From Flavobacterium bizetiae (GTDB lineage Bacteria > Bacteroidota > Bacteroidia > Flavobacteriales > Flavobacteriaceae), in contig NZ_CADCSU010000055.1 of assembly GCF_902804475.1 (NCBI RefSeq), forward strand, positions 25,179-89,178: a stretch of DNA of 64,000 bases, read 5' to 3'. The notes beneath the pieces are model-generated. The model did not search any database, was not told where the DNA came from, and saw only the letters and a list, made by a program, of their open reading frames with translations. Below, piece by piece: positions 43,707 through 52,669 of this stretch (positions within the stretch are counted from its first letter, which is position 1; every line of letters begins with the position of its first letter). Both the position numbers and the translations under genes were made by a program.

Positions 43707-46575
43707 ATATGCTCATTAAGAAGCCTATTAGATTTTCCTTTTTATTTAAACCGAGTTTTTTTCGTAATCGGTAACGGGCTAATTCGACACCTCCTGTAGA
43801 AATATTCATAATTTCGGCTATTTCTTTGGTCGACATATTCATCAATAAATAAGTAGACAAATCGAGTTCACGAGGCGAAATTGTGGGATATTTTTCCTTC
43901 AATCTTTTTAAGAACTCAAAATGAACGTTTTTAATGTGTTTTTCTAAGTCTTTCCAGCTTTTATCTGTATTTACTTCTTTTACAATGCTTTTGTTTAATT
44001 TACTCACCTGAAATTTTGTCGAATCGTCAAGCGCTTCAACGTCGATTTCTTTAAGTTTATGAATAATTCCATTCAGGATTTTGTTTTTCTTTACAACCTG
44101 CAGAGAGTTGTTTACCAGTTCTTTATCCTTTGCTAAGATTTTAATCTGAAGTTTGTCACTTTTTAGTTTTTCAATTTCTTTTTCAAGATCAAATTGTTCT
44201 TGTCTTATTTTAGATTCTTTCTCAAGATATAATCTACGCTGTTCGATCGTTTCGTAGTATTTGTTTTTACGAATTTTCATTTTTACCCTTGCGGAAATTA
44301 GATATATGCCTACGATAATGAGTATAAAATAAATCATAAAGGCTAAAAAGTGTCGGTACCAAGGTGGAGATACCATAAATGAAAGTGTCGAAGGTTCAGA
44401 TTGAATCCCGTAACTGTTTCTGACTTTTACCTTCATCGTATATTCGCCTTCTCTTAAATTGGTATATTCTTTTATCGAAATTGTCGACCAATTGCTCCAT
44501 TTGTCATCAAAAGGCTCTAATTGGTAAGAGAATTCCACAGTCTCAAGATTTTCATATATAGGAGATGAAAATGTAAAACGTACATGGTTTGACGAGTAAG
44601 GTATACGAATGTTTTCGATCTTATTTTGATTGTTTCCCAAAACAATTGTGTCGCCGGGAAATGAAAAGCTCCTAATGAAAGCTTTAGGCTTGGTTACAAA
44701 ATTGTTGAGTAATTCAGAATCGTAATGGGCCAAACCGTCTGTTAATCCTATAAAAATGTTTTTTGAGTCGATTGTGTTTACAGATAAATAACTGCTCACC
44801 AAATTGCCGGTTAAGTTAGAGAAAGGTGCAACAACATTTTTATAATGATTATTTTGTTTCATTAGTACGCCTAAAGATTCATCGAATGCATACCACAAAT
44901 TCGATTGCGAATCTTCGCTCAAAGCGTTTATAATTGGAATATTTTTGAATAATGCGGATAAATTTTTGTCTTCATAAAACAAATCCTGTTCTTTTGAAAA
45001 TTTGAAAAAGTGATTGTTGGTCTGAAAGTATATTTTTCCGTCTATTTTTTGAAGGCTTCCAATGTTTTTATATTTAGGAGATAATTGACTTATTTTTTTG
45101 ATGGTTATAAATCGTGTCAAATCGCTGCTAAGCTGCATTTTGTATATAGATTCATCCTTTTTAAGCCATAAATAAGAATCATCAAGCTCAAAACTATTAG
45201 AAGATTTATCGAAACCAGCGATTTGATTTTTGAATACCAGTCCGTTTCCTGTTTTTTGAAAAATGGCAAATCCGTCGTAATTAGAACCAATAAAGTATCC
45301 GGGATGATTGGGCATACTTTTGAATCCGAAATATCCTTTAGTATCTATAATATGTGTTACTCTTCCGCCTTGTATTGCTAGAGCTCCTCTATTGTTAGAA
45401 CAGATAAGTTCATTATCAATAACCTGAACATTCCATGATTGTGCAGTAGTTCCTTCAACAAGTTTAAAAACATCTTCCTTAAAACTATTGTTCCAGGCAT
45501 GATAAAAAACACCCTGATTTGTCGCTACATATAGGTTTCCCTGATGAATTACAGAAGCATAGACGGTACTAATGTCATAACTGAACCCAAAATAAGTAAA
45601 CGGAGAGCTTTCGTTTAAAAAAGCTATACCGTTGTCCAGTCCAAGCCACAAGTTATTTTTGTTGTCAATAAAAGAGGTGAGGACTGTATTGTTTTGTAAT
45701 CCTTTCTTTCTGTTTACATGCTGAATTATTTTACCATTAAAATCACAAATAATGATTCCGTCAAGTACTGAGTTTAAAACAATAAATTTTTTGTTTATGA
45801 TGGCGCCTCCTAAAGAGTTGTTTTTCCTGACAAAATTATTCGCTTCAGTTTCCCACGGTTTAACGGTATTGTTTTCGTACATAAATAATCCTTTTTCGAG
45901 CGTTATGATAAGTATTTTCTCTTTTGATAAGGAATACATTCCCCATATTTCGGTATTATTTAAAACTGTAGTATTAGGTAAAGGATATAATTTGTCATTT
46001 CGGTACTCTAAAATACCTTTTTCGACATCCTGAAAGTAAAGTTTGTCATTAACTACAAATGAAAATTGGAATCGCTTAGGCGCTTTTAGGATCGATAATT
46101 TTCCGTTTTTTAAAATATAGGCCCGTGCAAAAGACTGAAAAATAGTCTCATTATTTAAAGTGTGGATCTTCCAGATAAAATCGATGATTTTGATTTTGTT
46201 TTTATCTACTTTTTGGGCTAATGATGTGTATTCTAGTTTTCCTTTATTGTTTGTTTTAAAGTACCCAAACTCATTGTATCCGCCAACGAAAATTTTCCCT
46301 GAGTCATCAATTTTTAAACATCGTACAGAAGTGTGATTAGGTAGTGGATATTTTCGCCATGACGATCCGTCGAATTGAAAAAGACCATTATTGTTCGCAA
46401 AATATAAGTTTCCGTTTTTATCCTGACCAATATTCCAGTTTTGTGTCCCTCCTTTATATTCATTTCGTTTGTAATTTCTTACGTCTGGAAGACCTATACT
46501 TTTAACCTGGCCAAAAAATGTAATTGAGAATAATGTAAAAAAAGTTATAATAAAATATGATTTTATCAATTGCAT
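43705..46575 (-). CDS. Membrane-spanning propeller/Y_Y_Y sensor with LuxR-type DNA-binding domain
   Basis: The 956-residue protein has a signal peptide (residues about 1-22), a periplasmic beta-propeller of two-component-regulator type (about 40-660), a Y_Y_Y domain (about 670-735), one transmembrane helix (about 740-760, AFMIYFILIIVGIYLISA), a coiled-coil Lys/Glu-rich segment (about 770-850) and a C-terminal helix-turn-helix of LuxR type (about 895-956; STKEIAEIMNISTGGVELARYRLRKKLG). There is no histidine kinase or receiver. It is divergent from susC, so it is the probable PUL regulator: sugar sensed outside, DNA bound inside. This is similar to a hybrid two-component system reduced to sensor and DNA-binding domain. 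Confidence 0.88.
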   Translation of the reverse strand: MQLIKSYFIITFFTLFSITFFGQVKSIGLPDVRNYKRNEYKGGTQNWNIGQDKNGNLYFANNNGLFQFDGSSWRKYPLPNHTSVRCLKIDDSGKIFVGGYNEFGYFKTNNKGKLEYTSLAQKVDKNKIKIIDFIWKIHTLNNETIFQSFARAYILKNGKLSILKAPKRFQFSFVVNDKLYFQDVEKGILEYRNDKLYPLPNTTVLNNTEIWGMYSLSKEKILIITLEKGLFMYENNTVKPWETEANNFVRKNNSLGGAIINKKFIVLNSVLDGIIICDFNGKIIQHVNRKKGLQNNTVLTSFIDNKNNLWLGLDNGIAFLNESSPFTYFGFSYDISTVYASVIHQGNLYVATNQGVFYHAWNNSFKEDVFKLVEGTTAQSWNVQVIDNELICSNNRGALAIQGGRVTHIIDTKGYFGFKSMPNHPGYFIGSNYDGFAIFQKTGNGLVFKNQIAGFDKSSNSFELDDSYLWLKKDESIYKMQLSSDLTRFITIKKISQLSPKYKNIGSLQKIDGKIYFQTNNHFFKFSKEQDLFYEDKNLSALFKNIPIINALSEDSQSNLWYAFDESLGVLMKQNNHYKNVVAPFSNLTGNLVSSYLSVNTIDSKNIFIGLTDGLAHYDSELLNNFVTKPKAFIRSFSFPGDTIVLGNNQNKIENIRIPYSSNHVRFTFSSPIYENLETVEFSYQLEPFDDKWSNWSTISIKEYTNLREGEYTMKVKVRNSYGIQSEPSTLSFMVSPPWYRHFLAFMIYFILIIVGIYLISARVKMKIRKNKYYETIEQRRLYLEKESKIRQEQFDLEKEIEKLKSDKLQIKILAKDKELVNNSLQVVKKNKILNGIIHKLKEIDVEALDDSTKFQVSKLNKSIVKEVNTDKSWKDLEKHIKNVHFEFLKRLKEKYPTISPRELDLSTYLLMNMSTKEIAEIMNISTGGVELARYRLRKKLGLNKKENLIGFLMSI

Positions 46576-46620
46576 GGGTTTTTGGTTTTTTTTAAATTTT
46601 TAATAGTTAATTATCTCTTT

Positions 46621-46869
46621 TGTAGTGTTTTATGTTTTGTTTTTCTCTACTATCACGATGTAGGAAGCTGTTTTTTTTATAAAAATAAGCATTCTAATAG
46701 TAGTGTAGTGTTTATTTTTATAATTAACATTTTGATAACATCTTAAATTTTGTTTTTAAATATTTGTAAATCAATATTTTATATAAAATTTGATGTGTTT
46801 TTGTAATGTAATAAAATTTGATTTGATGTGTTTTTGTAGTGAAAATTAGTTGCGGGTAGTGAAAAATTA
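46621..46869. promoter_or_regulatory. Repeated TGTAGTG motifs and 20-bp direct repeat in the regulator-susC gap
   Basis: TGTAGTG occurs at 46621-46627, 46704-46710 (both as TGTAGTGTTT) and 46835-46841, with variants TGTAATG at 46802-46808 and GGTAGTG at 46855-46861. A 20-bp direct repeat TTTGATGTGTTTTTGTARTG (46789-46808, 46822-46841) is spaced 33 bases, and GTAGTGAAAATTA-like words recur at 46836 and 46856, 20 bases apart. These are candidate binding sites for the adjacent regulator. Confidence 0.55.
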
Positions 46870-46881
46870 ACATTATTATTG
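46850..46881 (+). promoter_or_regulatory. Probable susC promoter
   Basis: TTG (46850-46852), 21 bases, then TATTATTG (46874-46881; one mismatch to TAnnTTTG) precede the susC ATG by 40 bases. A GTAGTGAAAA word lies between the two elements. Confidence 0.55.
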
Positions 46882-46920
46882 CATCAAATTACTAATTAAT
46901 TAACCAAAATTTTTAGAAAA

Positions 46921-49900
46921 ATGAAATTAACAAAATTACTTATTTTTTGTGTTTCGTCTTTGTTATTCTCGGTTATAGCTGTGGCCCAGGATGTCACAGT
47001 AAGTGGAATAATAAATGATGAAAGTGGAATGCCAGTTCCAGGCGCAACTATTCTATTAAAAGGTACTACAAAATCAACTGCATCAGATTTTGATGGGAAA
47101 TTTCAGTTGCAAGTTCCTTCAAATGGAGTTTTAACAATTACTTTTATTGGTTATGCTACAGTTACTGAAGCTATAAACGGAAGAACAAAATTATCGGTTC
47201 AATTAAAACCTGAATCACAATCACTAAATGAAGTTGTTGTTGTTGGATACGGTACTCAAAAGAAAACAGTAGTAACAGGAGCGATCTCTAAAGTAAGAGC
47301 TCAGGATATCGAAAATTTACCGATAACGAGAGTTGAACAAACTTTACAAGGTAGGGTTTCAGGGGTTACAGTTGCAGCAAGTTCAGGACAACCTGGAGCT
47401 TCTTCTACTATTCGTGTGCGTGGTATCACTACATTAGGAAACAATGATCCTTTATGGGTTATAGATGGTGTAGTAGTTGATGCGGGAGGAATAGGTTACT
47501 TAAACCAGTCTGATATCGCATCTATGGAGGTATTAAAAGATGCAGCTTCTCAAGCTATTTATGGTGCAAGAGCAGCAGCTGGGGTAATTATCGTTACGAC
47601 TAAAAAAGGAAAATCAGGTAAAATGAGTGTAAGCTATAATGGTTATACTGGCTTTTCTGGTCCTGCAAGAAAATTAGATCTTTTAAATGCTACTCAATAT
47701 GCAACTTTGCAAAATGAAAAGTATGCAAATGGATATGTTAAAAAGAATGCAACTGATACATTCAAATTGCCTTTCGATAGTCCTACTTCATCATATGGTG
47801 TAGGTACAAATTGGCAATCAGAAATTTTTAATGATAGTGCAGCACGTATAGGTCAAGAATTAAGCTTATCCGGAGGTAATGATGTATCTACTTTTTATGT
47901 ATCTTTTGGTCTTTTAGATCAAGAAGGTATTGTAACAACAGATATTTCTCATTACAACAGAAAAAATATTCGTTTAAATTCTACTCACAAAATAACTAAA
48001 TGGATGACTTTTGGTCAGACTTTAGGTTTTTCTAGAGAAAAAACAGTAGGATTAGGAAATACAAATAGTGAATTTGGAGGACCATTAAGTTCTGCAATCA
48101 ACTTAGATCCAATCACTCCTGCTATTGTAACAGATCCTACTATGGCTGCAAATGCACCTTATTCTGTAGGTATCGACGGGAAAGGTAAAGGAATTTTAAG
48201 AGATGCGAACGGAAACCCTTACGGTGTTTCGACTATGGTTACTCAGGAAATGTCTAATCCATTAGCTTATACGCAAACAAGATTAGGAAACTACAACTGG
48301 GCAGATAACTTTGTTGGAAATGCTTACTTAGAAATTGAGCCAATAAAAGGATTAAAATTCAGAACAACTGTAGGGGGTAAATTAGCGTATTGGGGTTATG
48401 AAAACTTCACACCAGTTTCTTACCTGAACTCAACAAATATTACACAGGTTAATAACCTTTCAAGAAATACCAATCAAGGTTTTGGATGGAATATTGAGAA
48501 TGTTGCTTCTTATACAAGAAGTATAGGTGATCACAACTTTAGCGTATTAGTAGGTCAGGGAGCATATGTAGACAATAGAAATAGCGGTACTACAATTACG
48601 TATACTAACTTACCAGTAGATAGTTATAAAGATGCATCTTTTAACTTTGACTTGCCAAAAGATCAAATTAATGCTACAGCCAGTACAGGAAATGAGCATA
48701 GAGTAACTTCATTATTCTCAAGATTAACTTATGACTACAAAGAAAAATATTTATTGACAGGTATTATTCGTAGAGACGGATCTTCAAGATTTGGATCAAA
48801 CAATAAATATGGAACATTCCCATCATTCTCATTAGGTTGGGTTCCTTCAAAAGAAGCATTTTGGATTGAAAATAAAGTTGTAAACCAATTAAAATTCAGA
48901 GGAGGTTACGGTGTAACTGGTAATGATAATATTGGAGATTTCAAATATTTAGCAACTATTGGAGACGGTCGTAACTATACAATTGGTACATCTGGATCTG
49001 TAACTATTGGTAACAGCCCTAATGCACCATCAAATCCAGATTTAAAATGGGAAGAAACAAGCCAAACTAACATTGGTTTTGATGCTACTATTTTTTCTGA
49101 CTTCAATTTATCATTTGACTGGTACATTAAAAAAACTACTGGAATTCTTCAAGATATTTTATTACCAGGTTATGTTGGTTCAGGAAACCCAACAGGAAAC
49201 GTTGCTGACATGCAAAATAAAGGTATCGATTTAGAATTAGGATGGCGTAAAAAATTAGGACAGGTAAATATAGGTTTAAGTGGAAACGTATCTTACCTGA
49301 AAAATGAAGTAACATTTTTAGGACGTGGAGTTGGTTTCCTAGCATCAGGAGAACAATTTAAAGCGATGACATTTGATATTACAAGAACACAGGTAGGACA
49401 AGCTTATGGATCTTTCTACGGATTTCAAACAGCAGGTATTTTCCAAAACCAAGCTGAAATTAATGCGTACAGAAATGCTTCAGGAGGATTAATTCAACCT
49501 GATGCTAAACCGGGAGATTTCCGTTGGACAGACATAAACGGAGATGGTCAGATTACTCCGGATGACAGAAAATTTCTTGGCAGCCCAATACCAAAATATA
49601 CTTTTGGATTTACAGTTAATTTAGATTACAAAAATTTCGATTTAATGATCTTTACTCAGGGAGCGACAGGAAACAAGATTTTCCAGGGGTTACGTAGGTT
49701 AGATATCGACAATTCTAATTTTCAGACTAAAGCTTTAAGCCGTTGGACAGGAGAAGGTACATCGAATACTTATCCAAGATTAACATCTGATGATACCAAC
49801 AAAAACTTTAATAATCCATCTGATTTCTATCTTGAAAAAGGAGATTATGTAAGAATCAAAACAATTCAACTTGGTTATTCATTGCCAACTAAAACGATCA

Positions 49901-50085
49901 GTCAAATTGGTTTAGACAAAACAAGAGTTTATTTAACAGGTGAGAACTTATTCACTTTTACTAAATATACTGGATATGATCCTGAAATTGGAGCAAATAG
50001 TGCCTCAGGAAATGTTATGGGGATCGACAGAGGTATTTATCCTCAGGCAAGAACTTTCATGCTGGGAGTTAATTTACAATTTTAA
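46921..50085 (+). CDS. SusC-family TonB-linked outer-membrane receptor
   Basis: The 1054-residue receptor has a signal peptide (cleavage near VAQ), a carboxypeptidase-regulatory-like (CarboxypepD_reg) domain at about 26-100, the SusC signature EVVVVGYGTQKKTVVTGAIS, a plug domain (about 115-230, DPLWVIDGVVVDAGG) and a 22-strand barrel ending in FMLGVNLQF. It imports glycan oligosaccharides with the downstream SusD. It is the first gene of the PUL and its promoter region is shared with the divergent regulator. The substrate cannot be deduced from SusC alone. Confidence 0.96.
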   Translation: MKLTKLLIFCVSSLLFSVIAVAQDVTVSGIINDESGMPVPGATILLKGTTKSTASDFDGKFQLQVPSNGVLTITFIGYATVTEAINGRTKLSVQLKPESQSLNEVVVVGYGTQKKTVVTGAISKVRAQDIENLPITRVEQTLQGRVSGVTVAASSGQPGASSTIRVRGITTLGNNDPLWVIDGVVVDAGGIGYLNQSDIASMEVLKDAASQAIYGARAAAGVIIVTTKKGKSGKMSVSYNGYTGFSGPARKLDLLNATQYATLQNEKYANGYVKKNATDTFKLPFDSPTSSYGVGTNWQSEIFNDSAARIGQELSLSGGNDVSTFYVSFGLLDQEGIVTTDISHYNRKNIRLNSTHKITKWMTFGQTLGFSREKTVGLGNTNSEFGGPLSSAINLDPITPAIVTDPTMAANAPYSVGIDGKGKGILRDANGNPYGVSTMVTQEMSNPLAYTQTRLGNYNWADNFVGNAYLEIEPIKGLKFRTTVGGKLAYWGYENFTPVSYLNSTNITQVNNLSRNTNQGFGWNIENVASYTRSIGDHNFSVLVGQGAYVDNRNSGTTITYTNLPVDSYKDASFNFDLPKDQINATASTGNEHRVTSLFSRLTYDYKEKYLLTGIIRRDGSSRFGSNNKYGTFPSFSLGWVPSKEAFWIENKVVNQLKFRGGYGVTGNDNIGDFKYLATIGDGRNYTIGTSGSVTIGNSPNAPSNPDLKWEETSQTNIGFDATIFSDFNLSFDWYIKKTTGILQDILLPGYVGSGNPTGNVADMQNKGIDLELGWRKKLGQVNIGLSGNVSYLKNEVTFLGRGVGFLASGEQFKAMTFDITRTQVGQAYGSFYGFQTAGIFQNQAEINAYRNASGGLIQPDAKPGDFRWTDINGDGQITPDDRKFLGSPIPKYTFGFTVNLDYKNFDLMIFTQGATGNKIFQGLRRLDIDNSNFQTKALSRWTGEGTSNTYPRLTSDDTNKNFNNPSDFYLEKGDYVRIKTIQLGYSLPTKTISQIGLDKTRVYLTGENLFTFTKYTGYDPEIGANSASGNVMGIDRGIYPQARTFMLGVNLQF

Positions 50086-50100
50086 TAAAAAACAAGAATC

Positions 50101-51618
50101 ATGAAACTAAAAAATATAAAATATTCACTTGTTGTTTGCGGTGCACTATTTACTGCCCTTTCGTGCAGTGAGGATTTTTTAACTGTAGAGCCGAAAGGAA
50201 CTTCCCTAGAGGCTAATTATTACAAAAATGAAAGTCAGGCTTATGCAGGATTAGTGGCCGTTTATGATATAATTGGTAAACAATCTAAAGGATTTGAAAA
50301 TATGATCTGTATGATGAATGCAGGTTCAGATGATTTTAATGCAGCTGGTGGTGGTGCTACAGATGGTGTAGGAATACATTCATTTGCAGATTATTCTATT
50401 AGTCAGTCTACAATTCCGGGTAGTTTTTGGGGAGATTTTTATCAGGGAATTTTTAGAGCGAACGTATTGCTTCAAAAATTACCGGCAGTACCTATGGATG
50501 AAGCTAAAAAAGGAAGATTTGCAGCTGAAACCAAAGCGTTACGTGCTTACTATTATTTTGAATTAGTTCGTACGTTTAGAAATATACCATTGATATTGGA
50601 GCCAATTAAAACAGCTGATATATTCAATGTAGTTCAGGTTGCTCCGGAAGCAATTTATGCACAAATCGAAAAAGATTTGAAAGAAGCGATTCCGGGTTTA
50701 CCTGTTAAAATTACAAATATGACCGAGGAAGCTGGTCGTTTATCTCAGGGAGCAGCAAAAGCATTGTTAGGAAAAGTGTATTTGTACGAAGGGAAAAACG
50801 CATTATCAGCAGCAGAATTTGCTGATGTAAATGGTACTCCTGGAGGAACAAGTATGTACGGATATAAATTGGTAGATAAATTTGCTGATTTATGGAAAGT
50901 AAGCAACAAATTTAACTCAGAAGCTATTATTGAAATTGTTCACACTGACAAAAGTAATGCCGATTGGGGCTTTTGGGGTGGTGGAAAAGATGAAGGGAAC
51001 TCTGTTTGTATCATGGTTGGACCTAGGGGATATAATAGAATACTTCCAAGTGCACCGGACTACGTTTCAGGATGGAGTTTTAATACTGTAAGACAAGGTT
51101 TATATGATGTTCTAAAAGGAGATCCTCGTTTTGATGCTACTATTCTTGATATGAAAGCGATGACGGATGCTGGGCAAGCAAAATGGTCACCTAACTATGA
51201 TGATACAGGATATTTTCTTAAGAAATTCATGCCTTTAAACTCAGATACTTCTACAGGTAGTGGAGCAACAGCTTTAAATTATAAGCAAGATGTTTATGCA
51301 ATTCGTTTGGCAGATACTTATTTAATGGAAGCTGAAGCATTAGGCGGTACAGGAGCAAGAGCGCAAGCGTTACTTGATGCTGTAAGAGCACGTGTAGGTT
51401 TAGGATCAATTCCGGTTTCTTTGGATGCAATCGCATTAGAAAGAAGAAAAGAATTAGCTGGAGAAGGACACCGTTGGTTCGATTTAGTAAGAACAGGAAA
51501 AGCTGCTGCAGCTTTGGCATCTAAAGGATTCAAGGCAGGTAAAAATGAAATTTGGCCAATTCCTTTCAAAGAATTAGAAAACACTAAAATTGTTCAAAAC
51601 CCTAATTATAACAATTAA
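50101..51618 (+). CDS. SusD-family surface glycan-binding lipoprotein
   Basis: The 505-residue lipoprotein (Cys22, lipobox LSC) has the SusD/RagB fold: N-terminal SEDFLTVEPKG and tetratricopeptide-like helices, and a C-terminal RRKELAGEGHRWFDLVRTGKAA motif. It forms the lid of the SusC channel. It starts 15 bases after susC and is followed 10 bases later by the SusE-like gene. Confidence 0.96.
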   Translation: MKLKNIKYSLVVCGALFTALSCSEDFLTVEPKGTSLEANYYKNESQAYAGLVAVYDIIGKQSKGFENMICMMNAGSDDFNAAGGGATDGVGIHSFADYSISQSTIPGSFWGDFYQGIFRANVLLQKLPAVPMDEAKKGRFAAETKALRAYYYFELVRTFRNIPLILEPIKTADIFNVVQVAPEAIYAQIEKDLKEAIPGLPVKITNMTEEAGRLSQGAAKALLGKVYLYEGKNALSAAEFADVNGTPGGTSMYGYKLVDKFADLWKVSNKFNSEAIIEIVHTDKSNADWGFWGGGKDEGNSVCIMVGPRGYNRILPSAPDYVSGWSFNTVRQGLYDVLKGDPRFDATILDMKAMTDAGQAKWSPNYDDTGYFLKKFMPLNSDTSTGSGATALNYKQDVYAIRLADTYLMEAEALGGTGARAQALLDAVRARVGLGSIPVSLDAIALERRKELAGEGHRWFDLVRTGKAAAALASKGFKAGKNEIWPIPFKELENTKIVQNPNYNN

Positions 51619-51628
51619 ATAAAATCAT

Positions 51629-52519
51629 ATGAGTTTAAATATAATTTTTAAAAAGAGTATATATCTAATGTTCGCTCTCGCAACATTAGGTTCAATAATA
51701 GTAAGTTGTGAGCCTGATACAGCAAGTGAAGGCAATGGATTGGAAGACCCAAATGTTGATCCTTCATTTACAATTACTCCTGTAGCAGGAAAAAATAATA
51801 CCTACTTATTAGTGTCCGGTACAAAAAACGTGCTGAATTCTTACTGGAAAGTTGGTAAAGCTGAGTATTACGGAAAAATGGAGTTGGAAGTTTTTTTAGC
51901 TGATAGAGGAAAATATACAGTAGTACATACTGCTGTAGGCCGTGGTGGAAAAACTAATACTGCAACGAAAGAAATTATTATTGTAAAAGCTGATCCTGAA
52001 AAAGGAAATTTAGTAGAAGGTAACAACTTTGCAGATGCAGCAGAACAATCACAGTGGACGAATTTGCACCTTAACACTAATGGGTTAGCAACATGGACAT
52101 TTACTCCTGGATTTGCAACTATAAACGTAAGCGGAACCTCAAATCAGGAGGCAATTTATCAGGCAATTGATGTTGTAAAAGATAAAGAATACTTAATAGA
52201 TATGCATGTAAGCGCAACAAGTGGTTCTGAGAATTTTGTGTTTGAAGTATTCGCTGGAAAAACAGTACCAACTGCCGGAGTACCATATACAGACAATAAA
52301 GTTATGGGACTTGCTTCTGCTGAAGGTTGTGGAAAACAAGCTTTTGACGGGAAATTATCAGCTGTAGGATGCGTAAAAAACAGTGCTTTAGATAATACAG
52401 TAAGTAATGTTGTAAAATTCACTGAAACAGGTAAAATCTATTTAGTAATAAAAAGTGGTGGAGATGCATTTACTCCAACAGGAATAAAAGTTACCGAAGT
52501 AGAGCTTCGAGGAAAATAA
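51629..52519 (+). CDS. SusE-position surface lipoprotein with PKD-like domain
   Basis: The 296-residue lipoprotein (lipobox VSC, Cys27) has an N-terminal Ig/PKD-like segment (about 45-125) and a C-terminal beta-sandwich (about 130-296, NFADAAEQSQWTNLHLNTNG, IYLVIKSGGDAFTPTGIKVTEVEL) that looks like a carbohydrate-binding module. Position and lipid anchor point to a surface glycan-binding protein. Family assignment is by context. A terminator follows. Confidence 0.75.
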   Translation: MSLNIIFKKSIYLMFALATLGSIIVSCEPDTASEGNGLEDPNVDPSFTITPVAGKNNTYLLVSGTKNVLNSYWKVGKAEYYGKMELEVFLADRGKYTVVHTAVGRGGKTNTATKEIIIVKADPEKGNLVEGNNFADAAEQSQWTNLHLNTNGLATWTFTPGFATINVSGTSNQEAIYQAIDVVKDKEYLIDMHVSATSGSENFVFEVFAGKTVPTAGVPYTDNKVMGLASAEGCGKQAFDGKLSAVGCVKNSALDNTVSNVVKFTETGKIYLVIKSGGDAFTPTGIKVTEVELRGK

Positions 52520-52546
52520 GTTTAAGTTAAGTTTAAGTTTGGTTGT

Positions 52547-52584
52547 AAATAGCCCATAATCAGTATGAGTATGGGCTATTTTTT
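52547..52584 (+). terminator. Terminator after the SusE-like gene
   Basis: AAATAGCCCATA (52547-52558) pairs with TATGGGCTATTT (52570-52581), ending in a T run. This may reduce read-through from susCDE into the hydrolase genes. Just before it, TTTAAGT words repeat at 52520-52540. Confidence 0.82.
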
Positions 52585-52669
52585 AAATCCGTAAGCTGGC
52601 GGAAACTTTTTTTAGTGGAGACGAGTTCACAAAAAGTTTCAATTTAGAATTTTAAAAAAATAAGGAAGA

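Noticed and set aside
43705..46575. A hybrid two-component system histidine kinase.
   Set aside because: The propeller and Y_Y_Y domains fit, but no HisKA, HATPase or receiver domain follows the transmembrane helix; the C-terminus is a LuxR-type HTH.
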